In this document: piece by piece, positions 1 to 8,520 of the stretch | Layout of the letters: each line of letters starts with the position of its first letter | Numbering within the stretch: the stretch's first letter is position 1 | Assembly (NCBI RefSeq): GCF_024628865.1 | Contig: NZ_CP102384.1 | Location: forward strand, 1,251,001 to 1,315,000 | From: Sphingopyxis sp. DBS4 | GTDB lineage: Bacteria; Pseudomonadota; Alphaproteobacteria; Sphingomonadales; Sphingomonadaceae | Length of the DNA: 64,000 nucleotides | Reading direction: 5' to 3' | Program-made: the position numbers and the translations under genes | Notes under the pieces: model-generated | Databases searched by the model: none | Told to the model about the DNA's origin: nothing | Seen by the model: the letters and a program-made list of their open reading frames with translations, nothing else

Positions 1-1367
1 GGGAACCTGGTCTTGGCGACTTGACGCTCAAGTCGATCACTGCACGGCGAACCGCTGTTACGCGGTCGGCGAGCGATTTCGACGGCAGTCCGCTCGACCT
101 GCTGCGCATCATTCTCGACAACAATTACAAGCAGTTCACCCAGGAATTTCAGGCGATCGGGACTGTCGGCGATTTCAAATACACGCTCGGCGCCTTCTAC
201 CTCGATGACGATTACGACGTGTATAATCCGCGCTGGAACTTCCAGTTCGGCGGCAACGCCTTCGATATCAGCGAGCGCGGCGGCCATTCGAAATCCTATG
301 CCGGCTACGGCCAGCTTGCGTGGACGCCGCGCGCACTCGACGAGAAGCTGACGGCGTCGGTGGGGCTCCGTTACACGCGCGAATCCAAGCACGCCTATGA
401 GCTGCTGCTTTCCAATTCCGCCTATCGAACCGATCCGGCCTCTCCCGGATCGGGGGTGTTCCTGCGCGATAAGGACGGCAATCCGATCACCCGTAGCGGT
501 GGCCCCGCCGCGGGGGCGCGGCCGGGCTCCGGCGGGATCGGTTACACCGATCTGACTCCGCTTGAAAATTCGGGTGTCTGGAAGCGGTTCAATCCCGAAT
601 TCAACATTCTCTATAAATTCCGGCCTGATTTCTCGGTCTATGCGCGCGTCGCAACGGGCTTCAAGAGCGGCGGCATCAATGACACGGCGGCGACAAACAG
701 CGCCTTCATGACGGCCTATAACCCGGAAAAGCTGACGTCGTTCGAATTCGGCATGAAATATGCCGGCCTCGGCAACGCGCTCAATCTGAGCGCCGCCGTC
801 TATCATTCGATCTACAAGGATTTTCAGGCTGGCGTGTTCGTCCCGTCGCTGGTGACGACGAACATCATCAACGCCGGTGAGGCGAAGTTCACGGGCTTCG
901 AGGTCGAGGGAACGCTGCGTCCGGTCGACGGGCTGACCTTCAACTTCGGCGGCGGCTATGTCGATGCGCGTTACACCGACTTCGTCCTGCCCGACGGCAC
1001 CGACGTCACCAAGACCTATGTCCTCTCGCGCGTGCCCAAATGGAATTACCAAATCGGCGCGCTCTATCGCCACGATGTCGGCGGCGCGCGGCTCGAGACG
1101 AGCCTGAATTATAGCTGGCGGAGCAGTCAGTTCTCGTCGATCACCCCCGATCCGCTGGCCAAGATGCCCTCCTATGGCCTGCTCGACGGCCGCATCGCGC
1201 TCGCCGGGATCGCGCTGGGCGGCGGTACGACCGCCGAGGTCGCGCTGTGGGGCAAGAATCTGACCGACAAGGAATATCTGGTCAGCGCGATCAACCTCAG
1301 CGTCCTGACGCTCAGTCAGTTCGGCGATCCGCGCAGCTTCGGCGGAGAGCTGCGCATTCGCTTCTGA
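1..1367 (+). CDS. TonB-dependent receptor, 5'-truncated by window edge
   Basis: The frame is open from base 3 to the stop at 1365-1367, so the gene enters from the left edge and only about 454 C-terminal residues are present; signal peptide, TonB box and plug are outside. What is left reads as an outer-membrane beta-barrel: a GDLTLKSIT strand at the very start, QFTQEFQ, the barrel motif FKSGGIND, a late GKNLTDKEY motif and a final strand ending in Phe. These are typical of the large TonB receptors of sphingomonads, which import bulky hydrophobic or complexed substrates. The substrate cannot be read from sequence; a steroid or related compound is an inference from the neighbourhood. An MFS gene follows after 13 bases and is probably cotranscribed. 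Confidence 0.9.
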   Translation, partial: EPGLGDLTLKSITARRTAVTRSASDFDGSPLDLLRIILDNNYKQFTQEFQAIGTVGDFKYTLGAFYLDDDYDVYNPRWNFQFGGNAFDISERGGHSKSYAGYGQLAWTPRALDEKLTASVGLRYTRESKHAYELLLSNSAYRTDPASPGSGVFLRDKDGNPITRSGGPAAGARPGSGGIGYTDLTPLENSGVWKRFNPEFNILYKFRPDFSVYARVATGFKSGGINDTAATNSAFMTAYNPEKLTSFEFGMKYAGLGNALNLSAAVYHSIYKDFQAGVFVPSLVTTNIINAGEAKFTGFEVEGTLRPVDGLTFNFGGGYVDARYTDFVLPDGTDVTKTYVLSRVPKWNYQIGALYRHDVGGARLETSLNYSWRSSQFSSITPDPLAKMPSYGLLDGRIALAGIALGGGTTAEVALWGKNLTDKEYLVSAINLSVLTLSQFGDPRSFGGELRIRF

Positions 1368-1380
1368 TCGGGGCGGTTCG

Positions 1381-2625
1381 ATGTCGGCGCTGTCCTCCCC
1401 GTCGTTCGCCGGGTCGCGGTGGGTGCTGCCCTTTCTGGGGGCCGTCACCTTCCTGACCGCGATCGGCAATCTCGGCCTCGTGTCGGTGATGCCGGCGATC
1501 GGGCGGATGCTGCATATCCCCGATTTCCTCGTCGCCGGTATCTTCTCGGTCTCGGCGCTGACATGGGCGATCAGCTCGCCCTTCTGGGTGTCACGGATCG
1601 AGCGGGCCGGGGCGGCCTTCTACATCCGCGCCGGGCTGGTCGGCTTCCTGCTGTCGATGGGCGGCTGCGCGCTGTCGGTCGAACTTGGCCTGACCGGCCT
1701 GCTGCCGCCACTCGCGACCTTCGGCTGCTTTGCTGGCCTGCGCTCGGTCTATGGCCTGCTCGGGTCGGCGGCGGCGACCGCGACGCAGGCATTCGTCGCG
1801 GCGCGGACCGAAGGCGCGCAGCGGACGCAGGCGATCACGGGACTCGCCGGCGCGCTCAGCCTAGGGACGATCGTCGGCCCGGCGATCGCCCCCGCGATGA
1901 TGGTCGATCCGCTGGGCCCCCTGGGGCCGATGCTCGGCTTCGCGCTGTTCGGGCTGCTGGCGCTCGGGGGAAGCTATATATTTCTTCCGGCCACCTCACC
2001 GGGAGAAGCAGTGGCGTCGGGCGACCCCGATGCGCCCTCGCTCACCGAGGTGTGGCGGCGGGGAACAATCGGCCGTCATCTCAATTTCGGGCTGCTTCTC
2101 TGTTCGGCGCAGGCGATCAACCTCTATACGATCGGCTTCGTCATCATCGACCGCACGCCGCCCGCGGCGCTGACCGCGCAGCAGATGATCGGCATCGCCA
2201 TGACGAGCGGCGCGATCGCCGCGCTGCTCGCCCAATGGGGGCTCGTGCGGCTGTTGTCGCTGTCGCCCGCGACGATGATGCGCGCCGGGGCGGCGCTGGC
2301 CTGCGGCGGCAATATCGCGGCCATGCTCGATGGCGGCGTATGGGCGGCGGTCTCGGGCTTTGTGCTGGCGAGCTTCGGTTACGGCCTGGCGCGACCGGGC
2401 TTCAGCGCTGCGGCGTCGCTGGCCGGATCGGCGCGCGAGCAGGTCGGCATCGCATCGGCGATCACGCTGATTGCCGGCGCATCGATCACCCTGCCGCCGA
2501 TCGCCGCGTCGATGGCGTATCAGCTTTGGCTCCCTGCGCCGTTCGCGATCGCGGTGGCGATCAGCGGCGGGCTGTTGCTTGCCAGTCTGCGTCCGGCCCC
2601 CGTCCGGCTCGAACATTGTTCATGA
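1381..2625 (+). CDS. MFS transporter
   Basis: The 414-residue protein is hydrophobic throughout, with about 12 predicted transmembrane helices and a short cytoplasmic loop between helices 2 and 3 (WVSRIERAG region) where MFS proteins carry their basic motif. It starts with ATG 13 bases after the TonB receptor stop, so the two probably form one unit: outer-membrane uptake followed by inner-membrane transport. The subfamily resembles multidrug or aromatic-compound permeases, but direction and substrate are not visible. No signal of truncation. Confidence 0.85.
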   Translation: MSALSSPSFAGSRWVLPFLGAVTFLTAIGNLGLVSVMPAIGRMLHIPDFLVAGIFSVSALTWAISSPFWVSRIERAGAAFYIRAGLVGFLLSMGGCALSVELGLTGLLPPLATFGCFAGLRSVYGLLGSAAATATQAFVAARTEGAQRTQAITGLAGALSLGTIVGPAIAPAMMVDPLGPLGPMLGFALFGLLALGGSYIFLPATSPGEAVASGDPDAPSLTEVWRRGTIGRHLNFGLLLCSAQAINLYTIGFVIIDRTPPAALTAQQMIGIAMTSGAIAALLAQWGLVRLLSLSPATMMRAGAALACGGNIAAMLDGGVWAAVSGFVLASFGYGLARPGFSAAASLAGSAREQVGIASAITLIAGASITLPPIAASMAYQLWLPAPFAIAVAISGGLLLASLRPAPVRLEHCS

Positions 2626-2764
2626 CGAGCGATAGTGCGTTGCCGCCGGGCCGCTTTTTCGCGCGCGCGAAGCGCATAATGTCGAAGCATCGAGATCCGC
2701 CTGGTCCCGCCTGCGTCAGCGGCCGGGCACGGCGTGCATGGAAAAAATGAAGCGGAGAGGAATC

Positions 2765-3958
2765 ATGGATCGTTATCTTGTCATTTCGTCGGACGGCCAC
2801 GTCGGCCTCCCGCCGGAGCAATATCGCGACTATCTCGAATCGAAATATCACCAGCAGTTCGACGAGACGGTGCAGCTCGAGATCAAGGCGCGCGAGGAGC
2901 ATGAAAAGCGCTTCCTGATCGACGATTTCAACAACAAGTGGCGCGCGCGCGTCGGCGATGGCCTCGAGGGCGCATGGGACGGCACGATCCGCAACCGCGT
3001 GCTCGATCAGGACGGGGTCGCGGCCGAAGTGCTGTTTCCCGACGGCATCACCGAACGCAACGCGCCGCCGTTCGGCGCCGACATCGGACTGAAGCCATCG
3101 CCCGCGCGCGCCGAACTGCAATGGGCGGGCGCCCGCGCGCACAACCGCTGGCTCGCCGAATTCTGCCAGGACGATCCGCATCGTCGTATCGGTCTTGCGG
3201 TGATCCCGGCGCTCTACGATCTCGACGAAACCGCGAAGGAGATCGAATGGGCGCGCAAGAACGGGCTCAAGGGTGTGTTCTTCCCCGCGGTGACCGAGGG
3301 ATACGACCTCTACAATCACACCAAATATCACCGGATCTGGGCGATGCTCCAGGACTATAACATGCCGCTTCATTTCCATTCGGGCGGGGCGCCTGCTTAT
3401 GATACGACCCAGCCCGGCTGGATCGGCACCTATTTGTGCGAATTCGCCTTCTGGATGACGCGGCCGCTCTGGTCGATGACCTTCGGCGGGGTGTTCGAGG
3501 AATATAAGCAGCTCAAGGTCTGCTTCACCGAGGCGGGCGGCGAATTCTGGTTTCCGTGGGTGATGCAGCTCATGGACATTCGCGCATCGGCCAAGCACAC
3601 GAGCGGCAAGCTCGGCGACTATTATGCCAATATGAGCATGAAGCCGAGCGAGTATTTCGCGCGCAACGTCTGGGTCGGCTGTTCGGCGCTACCCGATGAG
3701 GAAACGACGCAGGCCTATTACGATATCGGCGTCGATCGCATCCTGTGGGGTACCGACTATCCGCACCCCGAAGGCACCTGGCCGAGCACGCTCGAAAAGA
3801 TGACGGTCAGCCTCGGCGGCCTGCCCGACGACGATATTCAGGCGATGCTCGGGATCAACGCGCTCGACGTATACGACGTCGACGCCGACGCGCTGTGGAA
3901 GGTCGCGGGCCAGATCGGTCCGCGCCGCGAATTGTTCGTCAAACAGGCGGCGGAATGA
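2765..3958 (+). CDS. amidohydrolase family 2 (PF04909-type) metal-dependent hydrolase
   Basis: 397 residues. The start at 2765 is chosen because GGAGAGG (2754-2760) sits 4 bases upstream; an earlier in-frame ATG at 2738 has no such site. The N-terminus VISSDGHVG is the metal-binding beginning of the amidohydrolase-2 TIM barrel; MPLHFHSGG in the middle and WGTDYPHPEG near the C-terminus are the usual metal and catalytic Asp motifs of this family, which includes hydrolases and decarboxylases acting on ring-cleavage products. The reaction here is unknown. It is a stand-alone gene 139 bases after the MFS gene and 89 bases before a LysR gene on the same strand. Confidence 0.85.
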   Translation: MDRYLVISSDGHVGLPPEQYRDYLESKYHQQFDETVQLEIKAREEHEKRFLIDDFNNKWRARVGDGLEGAWDGTIRNRVLDQDGVAAEVLFPDGITERNAPPFGADIGLKPSPARAELQWAGARAHNRWLAEFCQDDPHRRIGLAVIPALYDLDETAKEIEWARKNGLKGVFFPAVTEGYDLYNHTKYHRIWAMLQDYNMPLHFHSGGAPAYDTTQPGWIGTYLCEFAFWMTRPLWSMTFGGVFEEYKQLKVCFTEAGGEFWFPWVMQLMDIRASAKHTSGKLGDYYANMSMKPSEYFARNVWVGCSALPDEETTQAYYDIGVDRILWGTDYPHPEGTWPSTLEKMTVSLGGLPDDDIQAMLGINALDVYDVDADALWKVAGQIGPRRELFVKQAAE

Positions 3959-3967
3959 TCGAGACGA

Positions 3968-3990
3968 GCCCTTCCCCCGGGGGGAGGGGC
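3968..3990. terminator. GC-rich hairpin after the amidohydrolase gene
   Basis: A C-rich arm followed directly by a G-rich arm (GCCCTTCCCCC / GGGGGAGGGGC, one mismatch) forms a tight stem ten bases after the stop codon. It could end transcription of the amidohydrolase gene, although no T-tract follows. It also resembles short G/C-run repeats found between genes in sphingomonads. Confidence 0.4.
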
Positions 3991-4047
3991 TTATAGCCAA
4001 TTGCATTCGGGCGCCTGCTTGATAGCATCCCGGCCTTTTGGGATGGG

Positions 4048-4956
4048 ATGATGTCGAGCTGGCGCGGAATCGAGGAATTTCTGGCGGTTGTCGAGCAAGG
4101 CAGTTTTACGGCCGCGGGCGATCATCTGGGGGTTTCCAAATCCTATGTCAGCAAGACGGTGCATGAGCTCGAAGAGCGGTTGGGGGTCCAGTTGCTCCTT
4201 CGCACCACGCGCCGTCTTTCGCTGACTGGCGCGGGCGAGAGTTTTCACCGCGAATGTGCCGACCTGCAAATGCGCCTCGGCGAAGTCGAAAAGCAGATCG
4301 GCCGCTACAGCACCGAACCGGTCGGGCGATTGCGCGTCGGTCTCAGCGACATTTTCGGGTCCGACTTCATGTCGTCGCTGCTCGCCGAATTCAGTACCGA
4401 GCATCCCGGCATCGTCATCGAACCGATCGCCTATCTCAACGAGAATGAGATCGTGCAGGAGCGTTTCGACGTTGTCATCCGCTATGGCGTCCTGCCCAAT
4501 TCCAATCTGCGTGCGCGCACCTTCGGCTATCTTTCCTATTGCCTGTGCGCCGCGCCCCAATATGTCGCGGCGCGCGGCTGGCCGCAGGCGCCGCAGGATC
4601 TGCTGGAGCATGACTGTCTGACCGACCTCAGCGCGACGATGAGTTTCAACGACGATGTCAGCGTCAAGGTCCACGCGCGCTGGATGAGCAACAGCGGCAT
4701 CGCGCTGCGCAGCGCGGCGCGCAAGGGGCTCGGCATCGCGAGCCTTCCGGTCAGCATCGTCCGCCAGGATCTCGCCAGCGGGGGAATGCTCGCGCTCGAC
4801 GCCGAATGGTCCTTTTACGACCGGAAATGCTGGGTCGTCTATTCGCCGGGGATCATGTCGGTCGCGACGCGCGCCTTCATCGACTATCTGGTCCGCCAAT
4901 TCTCGCGCGTGAAGGTCCGGCCGTCGATGGCGGCGTCGCTCGCAGCGCGATATTAG
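4048..4956 (+). CDS. LysR-family transcriptional regulator
   Basis: 302 residues, the usual LysR size. Residues about 5-65 are the winged helix-turn-helix (IEEFLAVVEQGSFTAAGDHL then SKSYVSKTVHELEERLGVQL and the RTTRRLSLT wing); the rest is the two-lobed effector-binding domain. Tandem ATG codons at 4048 and 4051 are both possible starts. LysR proteins usually control a neighbouring catabolic gene; the amidohydrolase gene on the same strand just upstream is the nearest candidate, but the usual divergent arrangement is absent, so the target is uncertain. Confidence 0.9.
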   Translation: MMSSWRGIEEFLAVVEQGSFTAAGDHLGVSKSYVSKTVHELEERLGVQLLLRTTRRLSLTGAGESFHRECADLQMRLGEVEKQIGRYSTEPVGRLRVGLSDIFGSDFMSSLLAEFSTEHPGIVIEPIAYLNENEIVQERFDVVIRYGVLPNSNLRARTFGYLSYCLCAAPQYVAARGWPQAPQDLLEHDCLTDLSATMSFNDDVSVKVHARWMSNSGIALRSAARKGLGIASLPVSIVRQDLASGGMLALDAEWSFYDRKCWVVYSPGIMSVATRAFIDYLVRQFSRVKVRPSMAASLAARY

Positions 4957-5032
4957 TGGATATCGTTCTACCCCGTCCGGTCATCCCGACAGTTCTTGCC
5001 GATTGCGGCCTGCGCCCGGCCGTCAGAGCGTT

Positions 5033-5066
5033 CTGCCGGCCGGCATCTCCCGATGTCGGCCGGCAG
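5033..5066. terminator. bidirectional stem-loop between convergent genes
   Basis: A 14-base arm (CTGCCGGCCGGCAT, 5033-5046) and its near-perfect complement (5053-5066, one mismatch) enclose a 6-base loop. It lies between the 3' end of the LysR gene and the 3' end of the methyltransferase gene, which converge, and so is best read as a shared terminator structure. There is no long T-tract on either side. Confidence 0.55.
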
Positions 5067-5076
5067 GAAGCGTCGT

Positions 5077-5742
5077 TCAGCCCAGCCAGATCGACAGCTC
5101 GACGTCGTCGGCGAAGGGCATCGTGATATAACCGTTCGCGATCGAGCCGACATGGTCCCGATATTCCGGACAATAATCAGCGTTGTCGGCGACGATCACC
5201 GCGCCCGGGCGAAGCCGGCTTTCCGCCAGATCGAGGATGTCCCTGTAGAGCGACTTGGCGCCATCGAGCAGGAGCAGGTCGATCTGTTCCGGCAAGTCGA
5301 CGGCAAGCGTCCGGAGCGCGTCGCCTTCGCGAAACTCGACGAGATCGGCGAGCCCGCCGGCAACGAGATTGCCCCTTGCACGCGCTATTTTCGAAGGCTC
5401 GAATCCGCTGGTGATCAGTCGGCCGCCGCCGTTGTCGCGGAGGGCCGCCGCAAGATGCAGGGTCGACAAACCGAACGACGTTCCGAACTCGACGATCGAT
5501 TGCGCCCGCGTGGCGCGGCCTAGCATGTAGAGCAACCGTCCGGTTTCGCGCGACACGGGCAAGGCAAACTCTTTCAGATTCGCATATAGTTCGCGGTAAT
5601 CCTTCTTGCTCCGCATCAGCCGCTGGCTTTCGTCGTCGGACAGCGCCGCAAAAGCAGGGCTGGAGAGCGGCGATGCCGCGTCGGCCTCGGCGAACAGGCG
5701 ATCGAGAAGAGGCGCCACAGGGGCGCTGGCAAGAGTGGTCAT
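5077..5742 (-). CDS. class I SAM-dependent methyltransferase (O-methyltransferase type)
   Basis: 221 residues, the normal size of caffeoyl-CoA/catechol O-methyltransferase-like proteins (PF13578/PF01596 group). The SAM-binding glycine motif is VEFGTSFGLSTLHLA around residues 83-97, an acidic motif LLLLDGAKSLY follows, and VIVADNADY is the post-binding strand. It starts with ATG at 5742 and is divergently transcribed from a TetR gene, which makes it the likely target of that regulator. The substrate is unknown; small aromatic or catecholic compounds are typical for the family. Confidence 0.8.
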   Translation of the reverse strand: MTTLASAPVAPLLDRLFAEADAASPLSSPAFAALSDDESQRLMRSKKDYRELYANLKEFALPVSRETGRLLYMLGRATRAQSIVEFGTSFGLSTLHLAAALRDNGGGRLITSGFEPSKIARARGNLVAGGLADLVEFREGDALRTLAVDLPEQIDLLLLDGAKSLYRDILDLAESRLRPGAVIVADNADYCPEYRDHVGSIANGYITMPFADDVELSIWLG

Positions 5743-5793
5743 GTGGTTTCTCCGATGGTCGGGCGAAGGAATGTTTGCCCGGTATGGAAAATA

Positions 5794-5820
5794 CGAATAA
5801 TGCGTCGCGTTTCATATTCG
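5794..5820. promoter_or_regulatory. candidate TetR operator in divergent spacer
   Basis: An imperfect inverted repeat (CGAATAATG at 5794-5802 and CATATTCG at 5813-5820) lies 19 bases before the TetR start and about 50 bases before the divergent methyltransferase start. TetR proteins normally bind such sites between themselves and a divergent target. The arm resembles the ATACGAATA element seen before the sulfotransferase gene near 35.87 kb. Confidence 0.4.
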
Positions 5821-5838
5821 CATTGCAGGGAGTTCTCC

Positions 5839-6471
5839 ATGCCCCGCTCAAGAACCCCGCGGGTTTCCTCGCGAAAGCATCCGCAACAAGCCCGCTCGAC
5901 CGAACTGGTTTCGGCCGTGCTCGATGCCGCTGTTCAGGTTTTAATGGCGGAAGGAGCGCCCCGTTTTACCACCGCGCGAGTCGCCGAGCGCGCCGGGGTC
6001 AGCGTGGGATCGCTTTACCAGTATTTCCCCAACAAGGCGGCGATCCTGTTCAGGCTGCAAAGCGATGAATGGCGTCGCACCTCGGAGCTGCTGCGCGATA
6101 TCCTCGCCGACAAGCCCACGCCGCCGCTGATACGGCTGCGCAAGCTCGTTCATGCCTTCATCCGCTCCGAATGCGAGGAGGCGCAGATTCGCGGTGCGCT
6201 CGACGATGCCGCGCCCCTTTACCGCGATGCCCCCGAAGCGATTGAGGTCCGGGCGGCCTCAGCCGATATTTTCGAAGCCTTCATGCGCGAGGTCCTGCCC
6301 GGGGTCGCGCCGGAGGATCGGTCGCGCGCCGGTAACCTCATCGAAACGACGCTCGGCGAAGTCGGGGCCAGCTTCTCGTCTGTGCCCCGCGCACCGGATG
6401 AAATCGAAGCTTATGCCGGGGCGCTGGCCGATATGCTGTGTGCCTATCTCGAACGGTTGATAACCCGCTAA
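5839..6471 (+). CDS. TetR/AcrR-family transcriptional regulator
   Basis: 210 residues from the ATG at 5839, which has GCAGGGAG six bases upstream; a longer frame reaching back to 5743 would cross the divergent promoter and is not favoured. Residues about 17-63 form the TetR DNA-binding domain (VLDAAVQVLMAEGAPRFTTA, RVAERAGVSVGSLYQYFPNK). The C-terminal ligand domain is not diagnostic. Divergent from the methyltransferase gene, with a candidate operator between them; probably a ligand-relieved repressor. Confidence 0.9.
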   Translation: MPRSRTPRVSSRKHPQQARSTELVSAVLDAAVQVLMAEGAPRFTTARVAERAGVSVGSLYQYFPNKAAILFRLQSDEWRRTSELLRDILADKPTPPLIRLRKLVHAFIRSECEEAQIRGALDDAAPLYRDAPEAIEVRAASADIFEAFMREVLPGVAPEDRSRAGNLIETTLGEVGASFSSVPRAPDEIEAYAGALADMLCAYLERLITR

Positions 6472-6472
6472 T

Positions 6473-6488
6473 TCCGGCATTTGCCGGA
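6473..6488 (+). terminator. short hairpin after tetR
   Basis: TCCGGC (6473-6478), loop ATTT, GCCGGA (6483-6488) starts two bases after the TetR stop. It is short and lacks a T-run, so termination is plausible but weak. The rest of the spacer up to 6637 shows no further gene. Confidence 0.3.
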
Positions 6489-6637
6489 CGAGGGACGGAC
6501 CGGACGCCTCCGCCGCGGTCCATTGTTCGTCACAGCGCACAAACTGTGCGCCATTTGGGTCTTACCTCCAGCGTCGCAGTCGATACACTCGCCTCACAAG
6601 GACCGCTCGGTAAGGGCGGCCATTCGGGAGACTGACG

Positions 6638-7648
6638 TTGCCAAAGGTTGAACGCTTTCCGATGCCCATCCCCTATGGCTGGTTCGGGGTCGGCTATGGT
6701 GCCGAGCTGAAGCAGGGCGATGTACGGCCGGTCCATTATTTCGGCCGCGACCTCGTGCTGTTCCGCAACGAGAGCGGCGAGGCCGGGCTGCTCGATGCCT
6801 ATTGCCCGCACCTCGGTGCGCATATGGGACACGGCGGGCAGGTCGAGGGCGACAGTCTGCGCTGCCCCTTCCATCATTGGGCGTTCCGCCCGGATGGCTT
6901 TTGCAGTGCGATCCCCTACGCCAAGGCCTTTCCGCCGCGTGCCAAGCGCGAGCCGCTTGCCAAATCCTATCCGGTCGCCGAAAAGAGCGGCGTCATCTGG
7001 GCCTGGTATCATCCCGACGATGTCGCGCCGATGTTCGACGTCATCGACTATCCCGAATTCATCGATCCGGCCTTTGCCGAACCGGTCAAGCGCGAATGGC
7101 GCTTTGCCAGCAATCCGCAGGAAATTGCCGAAAACGGAGTCGACGTCGCGCACTTCGCCTATGTCCATGCGATGGATGCGGTGCCCGAGGGCGAGACCGA
7201 TTATGACGGCGTCCTGCGGCGCAGCGTCGCGCGGGGCCATCGGACGGTCGACCTGCCGTCGGGCGAGCGCAAGCAACTCCCTTATTCGGTGGAAACCGTC
7301 CAGAACGGGGCGGGACAGAAATTCACGCGGCTGAGCGGGCTCGTCGAACTGTCGCTGCTGGTGATCGCGACGCCGGTCGAGGCCGATGACGTCGAACTGC
7401 GCTTCTGCTTCACCCATCCGAAGGTCGAACCCGGGTCGCCGCAGGAAAAGGCGATCGAGGCGGCGATCGAGAGCACGTGCGGCCAGAAGGGCGTCGAGGG
7501 CGACATTCCGATCTGGCACAATAAAATCCACCGTGCCCGGCCCTATCTCTGCGACGGAGACGGTCCGATCCTTCGCTTCCGCCGCTATTTCGAGCAATTT
7601 TATGCCGACGGTCCCGAGGGAAGCCGTCTCGTCGAAGCGGCCGAATAA
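6638..7648 (+). CDS. Rieske 2Fe-2S oxygenase, KshA-like
   Basis: 336 residues beginning at TTG 6638, seven bases after GGGAG. The Rieske cluster ligands are Cys56-X-His58 (CPHLGAH) and Cys76-XX-His79 (CPFHH). The mononuclear-iron part shows the NGVDVAHFAYVH motif, matching the Asn/Asp...His...His arrangement of 3-ketosteroid 9-alpha-hydroxylase (KshA) and the cholesterol 7-desaturase branch. These enzymes need a separate reductase, which is not found in the window. It heads a tight operon with an acetoacetate-decarboxylase-like protein, an SDR and an MFS transporter. Steroid hydroxylation is inferred; position and substrate are open. Confidence 0.85.
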   Translation: MPKVERFPMPIPYGWFGVGYGAELKQGDVRPVHYFGRDLVLFRNESGEAGLLDAYCPHLGAHMGHGGQVEGDSLRCPFHHWAFRPDGFCSAIPYAKAFPPRAKREPLAKSYPVAEKSGVIWAWYHPDDVAPMFDVIDYPEFIDPAFAEPVKREWRFASNPQEIAENGVDVAHFAYVHAMDAVPEGETDYDGVLRRSVARGHRTVDLPSGERKQLPYSVETVQNGAGQKFTRLSGLVELSLLVIATPVEADDVELRFCFTHPKVEPGSPQEKAIEAAIESTCGQKGVEGDIPIWHNKIHRARPYLCDGDGPILRFRRYFEQFYADGPEGSRLVEAAE

Positions 7649-7719
7649 CACCCCCTTTTTCGTTCAGTACGGATCGATCCTCTAACTGCGCCCGCGGGCG
7701 CCATTGGGAGAATATTGCG

Positions 7720-8520
7720 ATGTCCAGATTGCGTTATGTCCAGGGACCAGTCGAAACCCGCGCGCCGGGAATGCTCAAGAACACCGTCTATGGTATCCGC
7801 GCTACCTATGAAACCGATCCCGAGGTGATCGCCGCGCTGCTGCCCCAGCCGCTGGTTGCGGTCGAGCGCCCGGAAATCTGGCTGCAGATGGTTCATGTCG
7901 CGATGCATGTGACCGAAACCGACACGGTCGAGATCGGCGCGCTGACCGTCGGCGTCAATTGCACCCACGAGGGCGCACCGGGTGCCTATTGCTTCCACAT
8001 GGCGATGGAGGGCGAAACCGTCGTCACCTCGGGCCGCGAGCGTTTCGGCGAGCCGAAGAAGGTCGCCGAGACGCATTTCGAGCGCAACGGCGACCATCTG
8101 CGCGCGACCTGTTCGCGCCACGGCATCGCCTATTTCGAGATCGAAGGCACGATCGGCGAGGCGGTCGATGCGCCGCTGGCGTTCGAGGAGCATCTCTTCT
8201 GCTACAAGGGAATGCCGTCGATCGACACGCCGGGTCAGTTCGATGGCGACGTCTTTCTCACCCGCCTCAACTGGGTGCGCAATTACAGCGGGCGGCGTGC
8301 GATGACGGGAACGATCACGCTCCGTGAATCGCCCTATGATCCGCTCGCCGACATCCCGGTCCGCCGTCTCGTCGACATGGAATATGTCGAGGGCGGCACC
8401 GCGACCGGCGGCACCATTCTGCGCACCGTGCCCGGCGAATGGATCGCGCCGCATTGGGTGGGGCGCCACGACGACCCACGCAACACCGGCCTCGAACTCG
8501 GCGCGCGGAAGGCTGCCTGA
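7720..8520 (+). CDS. acetoacetate decarboxylase family protein
   Basis: 266 residues, PF06314-type fold. The motif RERFGEPKKVAE carries Lys113-Lys114, matching the Schiff-base lysine and the neighbouring lysine that lowers its pKa in clostridial acetoacetate decarboxylase. Family relatives also act as hydratases, aldolases or cyclases in secondary metabolism, so the exact reaction cannot be assigned. It sits 71 bases after the Rieske gene, and its stop shares a base with the ATG of the next SDR gene, implying translational coupling. A role on a keto-acid or beta-keto steroid intermediate is inference. Confidence 0.8.
   Translation: MSRLRYVQGPVETRAPGMLKNTVYGIRATYETDPEVIAALLPQPLVAVERPEIWLQMVHVAMHVTETDTVEIGALTVGVNCTHEGAPGAYCFHMAMEGETVVTSGRERFGEPKKVAETHFERNGDHLRATCSRHGIAYFEIEGTIGEAVDAPLAFEEHLFCYKGMPSIDTPGQFDGDVFLTRLNWVRNYSGRRAMTGTITLRESPYDPLADIPVRRLVDMEYVEGGTATGGTILRTVPGEWIAPHWVGRHDDPRNTGLELGARKAA

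Noticed and set aside
1381..2750. Second long rightward frame over the MFS gene
   Set aside because: Same region in another frame, Arg-rich and without membrane segments; the MFS frame has a clear 12-helix pattern.
5743..5838. N-terminal extension of the TetR protein
   Set aside because: It would cover the divergent promoter; the start at 5839 has a ribosome site and gives the normal TetR length.
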